Assembly: GCF_035046505.1 (NCBI RefSeq)
Contig: NC_089822.1
Span: 268,719,024 to 268,783,023 of the forward strand
Direction: 5' to 3'
DNA: 64,000 nt
From: Tiliqua scincoides
Taxonomy: Eukaryota; Chordata; Lepidosauria; Squamata; Scincidae
The position numbers were made by a program, and so were the translations under genes. This document shows, one piece after another, positions 22,957-39,708 of this stretch (position 1 is its first letter; each line of letters begins with the position of its first letter). The notes under the pieces were generated by a model. It searched no databases, was not told where the DNA came from, and saw only the letters and a program-made list of their open reading frames with translations.

Positions 22957-23095
22957 AGAACATAAGAACAGCCCCACTGGATCAGGCCTGGGGCCCATCT
23001 AGTCCAGCTTCCTGGATCTCACAGCGGCCCACCAAATGCCCCAAGGAGCACACCAGATAAGAAGAGACCTCATCCTGGTGCCCTTCCTTGCCTGT
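22957..23095 (-). mobile_element. CR1-like LINE 3' fragment
   Basis: Reversed 3' end with octamer tail CATAAGAACATAAGAAC, which ends just before the start exon at 23117. Confidence 0.85.
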
Positions 23096-23116
23096 GGTGG
23101 GGTGGAAAGAGCCGCC

Positions 23117-26100
23117 ATGCAGCTTGCTAAGGTAGGGAGAGGATCACTGGGGAATGCAATGCAGGGGGCGGGGTAGGCAGTTGGGGTATTAGGTATCTGA
23201 AGGGCTGCTTTAGATGTTGTGCGAGTGCTACCCCCCCCTCACTGAATCCCCTTCATAGAAGAGGAGAGGGAACCCCTTTCTTTTCCCTTTGGGACAGCAG
23301 CAATGGCAAGGATGCCAGAGGAGAAGGGGGCAATATGTGGTGGGTGCCGCAGTTGCCTCCCTGCCCATTCAATTGTGCTACTGGAGGGAGACAGGGTGGT
23401 GGGGGCTGCCACTGATCTGATCCTCTTCTCGTTCCCATTCAGTATGCAGGAGGAGGATGGAAGCGCCGGCTGGAGGAGCTGCAGGAGGGTGGTGGATAGG
23501 TAGGGGGCCCTCAGCAATTCTTCAGCTCTCTCCAGGATGCCATCCAATGTGATGTGTCCATGTCACATCGACTGTGGCTGGCCCTGTCTCAGTTCCAGAC
23601 AGTGATGAGAACACCAGAGAAACTGGCTTGTATGGATAAACATTGTACAAACTCAGATTTCAAATGGACTTGTGGATTCTGATGGAGTTGTTGAATGCCT
23701 TAATAGATTCCCTTCTATTTCTCATGCTAATGAAAACCCATCTTTTCAGCATGTAACCCAATGTCACGAATCTTTCTGGTCCTGTGCCCTGACGTTCTAG
23801 TGGTCCTGCACTATCCAGACTTAATACTGATCACTGTGTACCTGCTAGATATGGACTATTAGCCCATTGGAAATCGTCCTTCCTTGTGTTTCCTTCCTTC
23901 TGCTATTTTTTCAAATTGAGTAAAAGGAAAATGTATAAATGACACAAAATGTAATAAACCAGGGGTGTCAAACTTGTTTCATGCCAAGGGCCAAATACCA
24001 TGATGCCTGCTGAGGGCCGAAAGTGATGTCATTCGGCAGGAAGTGATGTCATTAAACAGTTCATGACCAAAAATAAGCACTTTTTTTCACTTAGGAACTC
24101 ATTAGCCGCAAACAACAGAAAGAAAAACACAAATCTTGATCATATTTCAAGACATGAGAGAGCCTAATTTTCATGTGGGCTGCCCTTTCAGCAGTGCCAC
24201 CTCAGCCCTGCTAAGTAGCTGAGAGCCTGAGGGCCTGATAAAAAGCTTCCGCGGGCCGCATCAGGCCCCCGGGCCTTATGTTTGACACCCCTGTAATAAA
24301 CTTTCAGAATCTAAAATAGGAACGAAGTAGCAAGCAAGGAGCAGTGATGTTACTACCAACAGTTTCACCAGAAATAGAGCCACAGAACCTGGAAAAGTTC
24401 TGGAAGTTCTGATGTCCTGGAAGTGACATCACAAGGGGCAAAGGCCATAGAGGTCAGTGTGCCATGAGAAGAAAAGTATTGAAAATCACTGACCTTATTA
24501 CTAGGTCATGCATAAGAAAGTTCATAAGAACATAAGAACAGCCCCACTGGATCAGGCCATAGGCCCATCTAGTCCAGCTTCCTGTATCTCACAGCGGCCC
24601 ACCAAATGCCCCAGGGAGCACACCAGATAAAAAGAGACCTCATCCTGGTGCACTCCCTTGCATCTGGCATTCTGACATAACCCATTTCTAAAATCAGGAG
24701 GTTGCGCATACACATCATGGCTTGTACCCCGTAATGGATTTTTCCTCCAGAAACTTGTCCAATCCCCTTTTAAAGGCGTCCAGGCTAGACGCCATCACCA
24801 CATCCGGTGGCAAGGAGTTCCACAGACCGACCACGCGCTGAGTAAAGAAATATTTTCTTTTGTCTGTCCTAACCCGCCCAACACTCAATTTTAGTGGATG
24901 TCCCCTGTTTCTGGTATTATGTGAGAGTGTAAAGAGCATCTCCCTATCCACTCTGTCCATCCCCTGCATAATTTTGTATGTCTCAATCATGTCCCCCCTT
25001 AGGGGTCTCTTTTCTAGGCTGAAGAGGCCCAAACGCTGTAGCCTTTCCTCATAAGGAAGGTGCCCCAGCCCCGTAATCATCTTGCTCTCTTTTGCACCTT
25101 TTCCATTTCCACTATGTCTTTTTTGAGATGCGGCGACCAGAACTGGACACAATACTCCAGGTGTGGCCTTACCATAGATTTGTACAACGGCATTATAATA
25201 CTAGCCATTTTGTTCTCAATACCCTTCCTAATGATCCCAAGCATAGAATTGGCCTTCTTCACTGCCGCCGCACATTGGGTCGACACTTTCATTGACCTGT
25301 CCACCACCACCCCAAGATCTCTCTCCTGATCTGTCACAGACAGCTCAGAACCCATCAGCCTATATCTAAAGTTTTGATTTTTTGCCCCAATGTGCATGAC
25401 TTTACACTTACTGACATTGAAGCGCACCTGCCATTTTGCTGCCCATTCTGCCAGTCTGGAGAGATCCTTCTGGAGCTCCTCACAATCACTTTTGGTCTTC
25501 ACCACTCGGAAAAGTTTGGTGTCGTCTGTAAACTTAGCCACTTCACTGCTCAACCCTGTCTCCAGGTCATTTATGAAGAGGTTGAAAAGCACCGGTCCCA
25601 GGACAGATCCTTGGGGCACACCGCTTCTCACCTCTCTCCATTGTGAAAATTGCCCATTGACACCCACTCTCTGCTTCCTGGCCTCCAACCAGTTCTCAAT
25701 CCACGAGAGGACCTGTCCTCTAATTCCCTGACTGTGGAGTTTTTTCAGTAGCCTTTGGTGAGGGACCGTGTCAAACGCCTTCTGAAAGTCCAGATATATA
25801 ATGTCTACGGGTTCTCCCACATCCACATGCCTGTTGACCTTCTCAAAGAATTCTATAAGGTTTGTGAGGCAAGACTGAGGCAAATTCCCATGCCCAAGAA
25901 ACGAAGCAGTAGCCTGTGGGCTTATTTTCTCACAGGCAACTCTGCAGGAAAATGACCCCAATCGTGTCCTCCTCTTTTAGTAAGTGAAGTGAATGTTTCC
26001 ATCCATCCTGAGTTATTTCTTGACAGGGGAAAAAAACATTCTCCTTTCAGGCTGTGGTCTCCTTTGAGGAGGTGGCTGTGCATTTCACCAAGGGTGAGAG

Positions 26101-27283
26101 GACGCTGTTGAACCCGGAACAAAGAGCTCTGTACAAGGAAGTCATGCTGGAGAATTATGGGAATGTGACCTCTCTGGGTAAGAAAACCTTTTGCCTGTAA
26201 TTGAGAGATGCTAGAAGGTCTGGATTTCTGTTGCTGTCAGGCCTTAACAGGCTGCGCCCCAAGAAAGAAGGGCATACCAGGCTGTTTTTGCCTGGGCTTG
26301 CTGTCCTGGGCCTTTTCTCAACTGGGGCCGCCTTTCATTTTGCCGCCCCCGCCCCCTGAACCAGATGTAATGGCAGTGTTGTCATCACATCACTGCAATC
26401 ACTTCTAGACCCTGGCAGTGGAGGCCTCTCCTGGCACGATTCTTGGGCTGCCCTCTTCCTCTCCTCCAAGATGTAGCCCAGCATGGTGCAGAATCGTGCC
26501 AGGAGTGGCTGCAACTCCCAGCGCGATGCTGCTGTGGGGCATGTCTTTCTTCTCTTCAGAGGAGACGAAAGACATGGCCCAGAGTGGCACGGAATTGTGC
26601 CAGGATGCAATACTGCTCTGGGCCACGTCTTTCTTCTTCTCTGAGGAGATGAGAGACGTGGCCCAGAGTGGTGCAGAATCACGCTTGGGGTGTCTGCATG
26701 TTGCAGCCACTCTAAGCGTGATTCAGCGCTGCTTGGGGCCACCCCCTTCCTCTCCTCCAATGAGAGGAAAGATGTGACCCACAGCGGCGCAGAATCATGC
26801 CAGGAGTGGCTGCAGCTCCCAGCGTGATGCTGCTCTTGGCCGCATCTTTCCTCCTATAAAGGAGGAGAGGAAGGTGGGGTGGCCTAGAGCGGCACGGAAT
26901 TGGAAAGTGGCTGGTGGCACTGCCCCGTAGCCATGGTACCCTGGGCATTTGCCCCCCTTGCCTTCTCCCTAGGTACACCACTGCTTGCTGACTATCCACA
27001 AGGGCCAGCTGTTTGTGTCCCCACCACCACCTGCATTTCAGCAGGAGAACAACATTTTTGCCTTCTGTCCTTTTTGTCTTGGAAGGACTAAGGGGTTTGG
27101 TGTTTCCAGCAAGGCTGAGTATGTCTTCCTTTCATAAAAAATGCTGCTGTTTGAGTCGTCTGCTTTTTTGTTTCCCTAAAGAATATCTTTTGACTCCGAA
27201 GCCGGACCTGATCTGCTGGCTGGAGGAAGAGAAAGAAGATGAGTGCCTGGCCCAGTGCTGCGAGGAGGGGCAGAGAATAGAAG
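23117..27283 (+). CDS. KRAB-A plus KRAB-B-like module without its own fingers
   Basis: Three exons join in frame: 23117-23131 (MQLAK in a GCCGCCATGC context, donor GTAGGG), 26051-26177 (127-nt KRAB-A, acceptor CTCCTTTCAG, donor GTAAGA) and 27182-27283 (102-nt KRAB-B-like, [17 protein letters not shown], donor GTAGCT). KRAB-A reads [19 protein letters not shown]. The conserved Trp of EEW/DEW is absent while [10 protein letters not shown] is intact. No finger exon lies before the next start exon at 28953. The last donor is phase 1 and fits every acceptor of the next gene, including its 12-finger exon at 32497. I read it as an alternative 5' module of that gene or an orphan KRAB front. Confidence 0.62.
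23960..24293 (+). mobile_element. hAT-like MITE (family A), well preserved
   Basis: Ends CAGGGGTGTCAAACTTG and GTTTGACACCCCTG are inverted repeats. They are flanked by a perfect 8-bp duplication TAATAAAC at 23952-23959 and 24294-24301. This is the reference copy used to read the nest at 55333-57563. Non-coding. Confidence 0.92.
24342..24490. mobile_element. Family D MITE, partial
   Basis: Contains AGTGACATCACAAGGGGCAA and GTGCCATGAGAAGAAAAGTA, shared with the copies at 14957 and 51418. Confidence 0.5.
24519..25900 (-). mobile_element. CR1-like LINE with reverse transcriptase region
   Basis: The longest copy of the window's commonest element. On the minus strand it encodes [37 protein letters not shown], the catalytic block as FTDDTKL (FADD expected), [18 protein letters not shown] and then [17 protein letters not shown]. 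The frame shifts once near 25077-25152. The 3' end carries the octamer-like tail (ATAAGAAC)n seen reversed at 24519-24540. That is a CR1-clade habit, though the exact family is not certain. It lies in the intron before KRAB-A exon 26051. Confidence 0.9.
26400..26910. repeat. Imperfect tandem repeat of hairpin units
   Basis: Units of roughly 105-125 bp recur with core GTGCAGAATCGTGCCAGGAG and blocks such as GGCCACGTCTTTCTTC and GAGATGAGAGACGTGGCC that pair with each other. Five or so units are visible. They lie in the intron between KRAB-A (26051-26177) and the KRAB-B-like exon (27182), next to a GTACACCACTG MITE end near 26986. Confidence 0.6.
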
Positions 27284-28091
27284 GTAGCTGCTTCCCTGCC
27301 CTTTGCTGTCTTTGAACTGTGGGGTCTCTTCAGGCCTGCAGTGATTTTTCCTTGCAGAGGAAAGCTCTCCAGCTTTGAATGCTTTCTGATCGATCTCTCT
27401 TTTTTGGCTTCATGTGAACTACTTCTGTCCCCAGCCTCTGGTATTCAGAGGTACACTCTCCCTATACGTGGAGGTTCCATTCTCAGCTCTCGTAACGTGT
27501 AAATGATAGACATGCATGCCATGGATTTATCCTGGATTAGCAGACTGTCCACCATTCTGTCTCCAGCATTGACTCCAGATGTTCCAGGAAGGGGCAGAAG
27601 ATAATACCCCCCTGGTCCTCTTCTGCCCTTTCTCTCCAGCTCTTGTTGCTCTTCTACCACTCTGCTCTCGACCCTTTCCCATCTGGTCTCTGCATGAAAC
27701 TGTCATCATCCAAACCACGGAGGGTTTGCAATTCAAGGGCCAAACCTGAAGGCTCCTTCTCTGTCTTCATCCTGCTTGTACTCTCTGCCCCCTCTGATCA
27801 TTTTTGTCTTTCAACTCTCCCTTCTTTCCCTCGTTCTCTATGATTGTGACATTGGCTGGGTCTCTGCCTACCTGCATAATGATTCTTCCAGTGTTTCCTG
27901 ATTGGGAAGCTCTTCTCTCTCTGAGTGGGAAGTTTTCTTACCACCAGATTATGTTGGCTTTCTCTATTGGAGTCCCCCATATCCCTTTGCTATTCTCTCT
28001 CTACTCACTGCCCACTGAGTGACCTCACCAAGGTGTATGGTTCTCAGAAATTCCCACTACCAGCCCACCCATGCAGCCAAATGTTAAGGTG

Positions 28092-28690
28092 GCGATTTTC
28101 AAGCGGTGTGCCAGAGGGGTTTGGAGCACAGCAGTTGAAAATTGCTTTAAAAACGCTTCCAGTTTCTGCAGCTCTGTTGGACAGAGCCAACAGGAGAAGA
28201 GGGACAGTTTTACTACAGACTAGTTGTTGTTGGCAGCCTTCAGTCTCGAAAGACTCTGGTATCGCGCTCTGAAAGGTGGTTCTGGAACAGCGTCTATTGT
28301 GGCTGAAAAGGCCAATTCGGGAGTGACAATCCCTTCCACACCGGGAGCAAGTGCAGTCTGTCCCTGGTCTGTCTCCCTGGCTATGGGCCTTCCTTCTTTG
28401 CCTCAGTCTGTTGGCCAAGTGTCTCTTCAAACTGGGAAAGGCCATGCTGCACAGCCTGTCTCCAAGCAGGCCGCTCAGAGGCCAGGTTTTCCCACTTGTT
28501 GAGGTCCACTACAGACTAGTAGTTTGACAGTTTTACTACAGACTAGTAGTTTTTGACAGTTTTACTACAGACAGTTGCCCTAGAAACAGAGCTGCAGAAC
28601 CCAGAAGAGTCTCCCAGAAGTGACATCACAAGAGGCAAAGATCAGAAGACCATGGTGGTCAGTGTGCCGTGAGAAGAAAAATGTAGAAAA
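28092..28690. mobile_element. Family D MITE interrupted by a LINE copy
   Basis: The left part GCGATTTTCAAGCGGTGTGC and right part GTGCCGTGAGAAGAAAAATG belong to the GATTTTCAAC family. The copy is split by the truncated LINE at 28225-28507. Confidence 0.6.
28225..28507 (-). mobile_element. Truncated LINE copy with target duplication
   Basis: A 283-bp reversed copy of the 3' end of the 56211-57315 LINE, flanked by the perfect 13-bp repeat ACTACAGACTAGT at 28212-28224 and 28508-28520. Confidence 0.9.
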
Positions 28691-28952
28691 TAGCTGCTCT
28701 AAGGCCTCTAGAGGTGATCCCATCTCTTCTTACAAAGTTTAGATTGGAGTAGCAGGATGCAGAGTGGAGAAAATAGGAATTCATTGGTCTGGGCCTTTGT
28801 TGGCCCAAATCTGAAGCTACAGTTGTGTTTGGCAGTGAAGCAGAGGTCCTTCTTGCAAGCAACCAGAAAATGGATCCTATATTTCCCTCACAGGCAGCAG
28901 AATGATATATTTTCGACCACATCTTCTTTGTGGGGGAGTGAAAAGAACAACT

Positions 28953-33749
<4,797 letters not shown>

Positions 33750-34555
33750 TTTCACTGGGGTAGTCATATGGCTTTGGAGTAGGAAAAACAACAAAATGTG
33801 TGTTACCTTAAATGCTAGCTAATTCATTGCACTGTGAGTTCACAGGCAGGGCCTAGGAGAGGGGGGTAAAGGGGGTAATTTGTACCGGGGCCCAGGAGCC
33901 AAAGGAGGGGGCCCAGGAATTTCCTGGGTTCTTACATTTTCCTATCTACTCAGACTTGTTGCCCGCATGGGATGCTGGGGACACTAACATGGGCGTGTGG
34001 CTACAGCTACTTTACGTAATGGCAAGCCATATATGCTGGGCCAAGGAATGCATACATGACACTCCTTAGCACAATGTCAAAGCTGGGAGGAAGCTGGCCT
34101 GCCACAGTAGCTCTTTGGCTTGTGGATCTGCTTACCATGAAGGAGTTTATAGGAGCTCAGGGACGCTGCTGCAAGTCTACAGCTGCTGCAGAAGCAAGTT
34201 TTGATATGCACAGGACACTTTCCATTCTAGGATGCTCATTTTCTGCATGATTTTCCATATTTAAAAGATTTTAGAGAGACTTGTGTTTGTTTTTCCATAT
34301 TACTGTATCTAGCAGCCAGTGCCACATGGGTGGGTAGAGCTGGGCTCCAAAGACTTTTCCAGGGGTCTCCCCCCTACCCCCACCTTGTTTTACCTTTCCT
34401 GCCCATTTTCCTCACCCATCACTACCTTCCTTTCTTACCGTCCATCCACTACTACCTTTCACCCCTCCTTCTTTGCAAAGGGACCCAAAATAAACTTTGT
34501 ACCCCCTGATAAAATTCCTCTCAAAGGCCATGTTCACAGGATATTTATTGAAGCT
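33750..34555. other. 3' flank, no further gene
   Basis: Contains AATAAA at 34489-34494 and, at 33955-34205, the plus-strand partner of the repeat at 19890-20095. No finger or KRAB exon is visible. Confidence 0.5.
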
Positions 34556-34675
34556 TCCTGGGAGACCTTGGGCCAGTCATCTACCTCACAGGGTTGTTGG
34601 GAGGACAAAAGGAGAGAAGGAACTATCTCTGCCTCCCTGAGCTCCTTGGAGGTATACAGATGTGGAATTAAATAG
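34556..34675 (+). mobile_element. tRNA-SINE body fragment
   Basis: CCTGGGAGACCTTGGGCCAG, then CTCACAGGGTTGTTGGGAGG matches the body of the SINE copies at 43137 and 55387, in plus orientation. Confidence 0.65.
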
Positions 34676-35439
34676 TCATACTAGGGTGCTTTATCACCCT
34701 GTAACTGGAGCAACCTTAGCCCTGATTATCCTCCTCATATCACCCCCAAAACCAATTTACAATTGGTTGTTGAGTTCTTTGCAATCTTGAGTGCATATTT
34801 ATACAGATTTTTTTAAAAGATTCTGAGGGCCATCTCCTTTCCCTCCATCCATTAACAAGGAGACCAGTGTGCTTTGCAAAGACAAACCAATTCCCCTCTT
34901 ATTCCCCTCTTGTGAGAAGATGGTGCATGTGACAGCCTATTTGATATCTTGCTTTGCTGATATACCCCATATATCCACTTATATCAGAGTCACATCATGG
35001 GGATTTTGACTACATACGCATCAGTGTTCCAAAATGGCATATTTTGCCTTTTTTCGTGAATCCCCATAACTTCTACAAGTGGCGGAATCCAGCTTTTCTT
35101 AGCACAGGAGCAGAGCAGATCTTTCATTTTAAGCAAAAAAGTATTTATGTGTTTTTCCTATCCTTGGATGGCTTATCCAGTGGTCTCCCATCAGGATTAT
35201 TGATCGGGCAACGTCTGCTAAGTTCTGGTCGTGCTGCAGCATTTGGCTAGATCATTTGCTGGGCCTCCTCTTGGCGCAGAGGATTCATTTTTCAACTTAA
35301 AGTGCAATCCTGGAAGACACTAGATTTGGAAATGGCTTGGGTTGATGAGCAGACAGAAAGCAAGGAGTTGAGGGCCACTCCAAGGCACTGTGGCCTGAGA
35401 AGTCATGGGAAAAGTCATGATAGTTCAGGGTGAACTATC
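34676..35439. other. No gene recognised
   Basis: Around 34990-35090, TTCCAAAATGGCATATTTTG resembles the arms of the palindrome at 38252-38478, so a diverged relative may sit here. Confidence 0.4.
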
Positions 35440-35512
35440 ATTATTATTATTTATTATACTTTATTTTTACCCTGACTTTCTCCCCGAAGGGACTCAAGGC
35501 GGACTCAACTAT
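35440..35512 (-). mobile_element. L2-type LINE 3' end
   Basis: The reversed end TTCTCCCCGAAGGGACTCAA is preceded by an AT-rich tail (TTATTATTATTTATTATAC). Confidence 0.65.
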
Positions 35513-35644
35513 CATCAGACAAGCAGGAAGGGGATGTTGGGAAGACAGAGATGCAGTGTTAGCCAGATGGGTTGAGTAGCAGATATGGGTGTCATGAGCA
35601 TCAAGATAAGCAACGAAGCCCAAGATTGTACTCTCTCATGAACA

Positions 35645-35805
35645 TTTTCAGACCAGCAATTCATCTAGTTTGTTGTCTACACAACAGCTCCAGGGTTTCG
35701 GGGAGGGTCTTTTCCAGCCGTCCCTCACTTGGAGATGTTGAGAATGTCTCCTGGGACATTCCACGTGCCAAGCAGATGCTCTTCCATTGAGCAACTTGGC
35801 CAGTG
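35645..35805 (-). mobile_element. tRNA-derived SINE, partial
   Basis: On minus: TTGCTCAATGGAAGAGCATC (A box) and a body with GAAAAGACCCTCCCCGAAAC. The same family occurs on plus at 47976-48135. The B box is degraded. Confidence 0.6.
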
Positions 35806-36734
35806 GCTGTAGGAGCCGGAAGACCCCTTCCCTTTGTTTAGCCTCAGGACAACTGAGTGCTCCGAAATCGTATGCCATTAGATGCCAGTCAGGGTTGGGG
35901 CAACAGCAGGAGGTGGTTTGGTTGTGGGCTTTGGGGCAGCGTCTGACTATCCACTGGAGGGGGAATCATTAATCCACCAGGGAGGTCTTATTTATTTAGA
36001 AGGTCACAAACTAGTAATCAGAAAGACAATCTTTAGTTATTAATGATTTTTTTCAATGATTTATGTGTATGGATGCAGTATTTATTTCCATATGCATAAA
36101 CGCAGGAGATACCTGAAGTAGAGAAATTAACTCGTCAAGTTACAACTTCAACTGGAGGCCATCAGAAAAACATAATTTTGTAATTGTGGTTTTTTGGGCT
36201 ATAGAAAACGTCTAGACTTCAACAGCAGAAATGTTTGCTGGGATTTTTGCTTACTTGTGTTTTCAGTTTAGAATAAACCTTCAAAATGTAAAGGGCACAA
36301 GCGACCCAATTCTTTGGGCCCGCTGTGCAACCAGAACATGTGTTGTGGCACCGCAGTATGCTTTACAACAGTCACAAAATGTGACCCACCATTTTGCACA
36401 GCTGGGTCACCACTACAAGTGGCCACAGCTGTGCACCAGCAACCTCTGGAAGAGCCATGAAATCAGCATAGGGGTGGGTGTGTGGGTGGAAATGGGAGGG
36501 GGAGGAATGAGGGAGAGTCTGGGGTGTGAAGGGATGGTATTGGTGGCAAGATCCTGATCCCCTCCCTGGTATTAATCTGCTTCCCGGGTCCACTTAGACC
36601 TGTGCCAGAAATTGCTGGTGCAGGCTGAGTAGGCCCACAAGGGCAGTGAAGGCTTACTCCTGGGCAAGAAAGTATGTTCCCTTATCTAGGGGCACTTTCT
36701 TTCACAGGTGTGGCCACCAAGCTAAGCTCCATGC
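35806..36734. other. No gene recognised
   Basis: Non-coding sequence without splice-flanked domains. Confidence 0.45.
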
Positions 36735-36857
36735 CCGTGACGTAGCGGGAGGGGGGGCGGCGCCCCCAGTCTGTCAGGGGGCAAGCGGCCCCTCCCTTCG
36801 GAGCCATTCCTGGCAGGGGAGCAAAACAGAGCCGCCCCACGTCCAGCTACGCCACTG
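36735..36857. mobile_element. GTGGCGTAGC-family MITE, short copy
   Basis: GTGACGTAGCGGGAGGGGGG at the left and CCAGCTACGCCACTG at the right are inverted repeats. Confidence 0.65.
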
Positions 36858-37353
36858 CTCCATGCGTCACAAAGCTCAGCAATGCACAAGTTTGGCAACA
36901 CAGTCATGATGCGGTGCCAACCAGTATGGAAGGAATCCATGCATGGGTGTGGACCCCTTAGGGAACGCTGCCTGGAGAAGACCTCTGGAACTGCACACCC
37001 CCACAAGATGCAGCACACTCTCTAATAGTGTGGCGGCAGCTATGGGGAGGGAATGTTAGATGGGCTGTAAGTGGAGAGGGGAACGTCTTGCCAATTCTTG
37101 ACTGAAGGAAGTGTAGGATTTTCATGCTATTTTCCATCTTTTTGCAGTGTTCTTTTTCCTTTGTATATTTTTTTGTCTAAACCACATATGTTTCTATTAA
37201 CTGTTATGATGGATGTTAATAGTAATGGTTTTACATGAGGCATTCTGTTTTGTGACTAATTTCTGTACTGGCAATTTTAAAAACAATAGTAAAATTATAG
37301 TTTTTAAACAGATGGACAGTGAAATTTTTAACGCAATTTTTTACTTAACTGGC

Positions 37354-37512
37354 TAATCCTATCCAACTTTCTAGCACTGATATAGCTGTACAACGCGGCA
37401 CGCACGACATCCTGCAATGGGGGGGCAGTCATGGAGGCCTCTTCAAGGTCAAGGAATGCTTCTTCTCTTGCCTTGAGGCTGCATTGGCACTGGCAAGTTG
37501 GATGGGGCTGAA
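37354..37512. mobile_element. Harbinger-like MITE, diverged
   Basis: GGCTAATCCTATCCAACTTT at the left. The interior GGAGGCCTCTTCAAGGTCAA matches 41872-42062. Confidence 0.5.
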
Positions 37513-37591
37513 CTGTAAGAGTTCTTGTTAGCCGACCCAACACTTTCAAAGTATTATCTCAGTAACTTTTTAGCAAACCCCTTGCAGGACA

Positions 37592-37601
37592 GTATTATTA
37601 A

Positions 37602-37686
<85 letters not shown>

Positions 37687-37925
37687 TTTATATACCGCTT
37701 TTTAACAAAAGTTCACAAAGCAGTTTACAGAGAAAATCAAATAACTGATGGCTCCCTGTCCCAAAAGGGCTCACAATCTAAAAGATGCAAAACACCAGCA
37801 GGCAGCCACTAGAACAGACACTGCTGGGGTGAGGAGGGCCAGTTACTCTCCCCCTGCTAAATAAAAGAGGAGCACCCACTAGAAAAAGTGCCTCTTACCC
37901 AATTAGCTAGCTAGGGCAAGGATTA
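37592..37925 (-). mobile_element. L2-like LINE 3' end with long trinucleotide tail
   Basis: Reversed partner of 20318-20586 (CACAATCTAAAAGATGCAAA, then GAGTAACTGG-equivalent CCAGTTACTCTCCCCCTGC). Its tail has grown into (ATT)n plus (AGT)n over 37592-37686. Confidence 0.8.
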
Positions 37926-38251
37926 TAATCTAACCCCATTGTGAAAATTGCCCATTGTGAAAATTGCCCATTGACACCAGACAATCATGATCTTTGCGTG
38001 CTGCCCTCAAACTCAAATGTCCCACACTTCTGGGTTTGATGGCAGTGTGCGAGGAGTAAAGGTTTGGGTTTTTGTTCTTTGGTAGTGCAGGGTCAGCAGA
38101 CTCAGGACAGCATCAGGCAGTGTTCCTGTAAGTAAGGGATTGTGGTACTCCAGCTTCCTAATTCATGGTTAAGGTTTCCATATTACCATAACACAGGCCT
38201 GCAAAATTTTGAAAAACTTTCCCCCCCAAAATTTATGGTGGTTTTATACGA

Positions 38252-38478
38252 ATTTGGGGTGCTGGTTCCAAAAATGGCATCTGTTTTGCCCTACCACCTC
38301 TAGTTTTGGAGATATTGCATAGCCTCATTAGTGAATGGTCCAAGCAGCTTGTGAGGAAGCCATGGCATAGGCTTCCTCATGAGGAAGCTGCTTGAACCAG
38401 TCACTAATGAGGCTATGTAGTATCTCCAAAATGTGATAAGGCAAAATGGATGCCATTTTTGGAACCGGCACCCCAAAT
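38252..38478. repeat. Long palindrome (foldback)
   Basis: Two arms of ~105-110 bp face each other around ATGGCATA near 38362-38369. Outer arms: ATTTGGGGTGCTGGTTCC against GGAACCGGCACCCCAAAT. Inner arms: CATAGCCTCATTAGTGA against TCACTAATGAGGCTATG. A few mismatches and short insertions are spread along the arms. Probably a foldback-type MITE. Confidence 0.85.
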
Positions 38479-38899
38479 ATCTAACCGGTCTAACCTTTAT
38501 GACAGCAAAATTTGGGTTGGCCTATAGTCATGGAATTGAACTCAAAAATAAATTTCGATGAAGGAGAAAATTCCTCCTGTGCAGTCGAGAAGACATCAAT
38601 GCACACACACGCGCGGGGCGCTCAGCATCCTACAATCCTGGGATTGGGTGTGCTCATGATATTGCAGTTTGGAGGTAGGATTGAAACCGAGAGTGGTGTA
38701 CAATACTCTTGTATGAAGACGAGAAGAGCCATGCTGGAGCATGCCAAGACTCATTGAGACCAGCATCCTTTTTCCAACAGTGGTCCACCAAATGTCCCAA
38801 CAGGGAAACCTCAAGCTGGGAGAAGGGCATATTCCCCTCCTGCCACTGTTGCCCTGCAACTGGAATTCAAAGGGTAGCACAACTGGGGTTCAAAGAGCC

Positions 38900-39345
38900 C
38901 AACCCTGAGCTTGGCGCACTGGCTTAGTGCCAGTGTGCACTGTTGCAAATGTGCCCTAAGGCACATTTGCAAGCCCTTTTTGCTTGCTCAGCACCAGAGC
39001 TGGCACTGGTGGGAAGCCGGTGTTCCTCTGCTCGGAGGACACCCTGACCGCTGGGCAGTGGAGAGGTGAGTGAGGGGAGGTGGGGAGGAGATGTTCCAGA
39101 GGAGGGGGAGGGCGGGGAGAGGGCAGAGAGGAAGCTGAGGAGGGGGGTAGAACCGGTGGACCTGAGCTCTGCTGGATCCAGAGCCCCATATTGGACCTCA
39201 TGGCCCAACACAGAGGCTCTTGACTCTGCAGCAGCCCAAGGGATGCCACAGAATCGAGTAGTCCCATTGTGGGGCTACTTTCCTTACCCAGGGGAAGGGG
39301 ACAAACTTTTCCTTGCTGCTGCCCAGTGTGCTTAGGATACCATGG
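38900..39345. mobile_element. Relative of the 49907-50440 Harbinger-like element
   Basis: Contains GCAAATGTGCCCTAAGGCACATTTGC, a short perfect palindrome also present in altered form at 49970-49995, followed by a similar GGGAGGTGGGGAGGAG interior. Ends not resolved. Confidence 0.45.
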
Positions 39346-39708
39346 TAGCCATTTTGGCACCATGGCAGTCCTGACGCTCCGGGCAGCTCAGGACTGGGCT
39401 GCCAATGATAGATCACTTCAAACATTTGCCCATTCTTTTAAAATCATCCAGGTTGGTGGTGTCACCATGCAGCAAATCCCAAACTGTGCACTCTGCAAAG
39501 AAATATGGGGTGGCACAACTTGGAACGCTGCCTGAGGCCACCTTGGGTCTGCCACTGCTGCCACCAAACTTAAAAATGAATTCCTTACCGTGCTCTTGAA
39601 GCAGTTTTTGGAAACCAGGCAGTGCAGGACATCTGGTTTTATGTACAGTGATTGCAGGAATCCAGGAGTTTTTACATCCCCAGTAGCACAGTTAGAGGAG
39701 GCAAACTG

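Noticed and set aside
37592-37686. CRISPR-like or coding triplet repeat
   Set aside because: It is a simple (ATT)n/(AGT)n tail of an L2-like element; no spacers and no reading frame with a domain.
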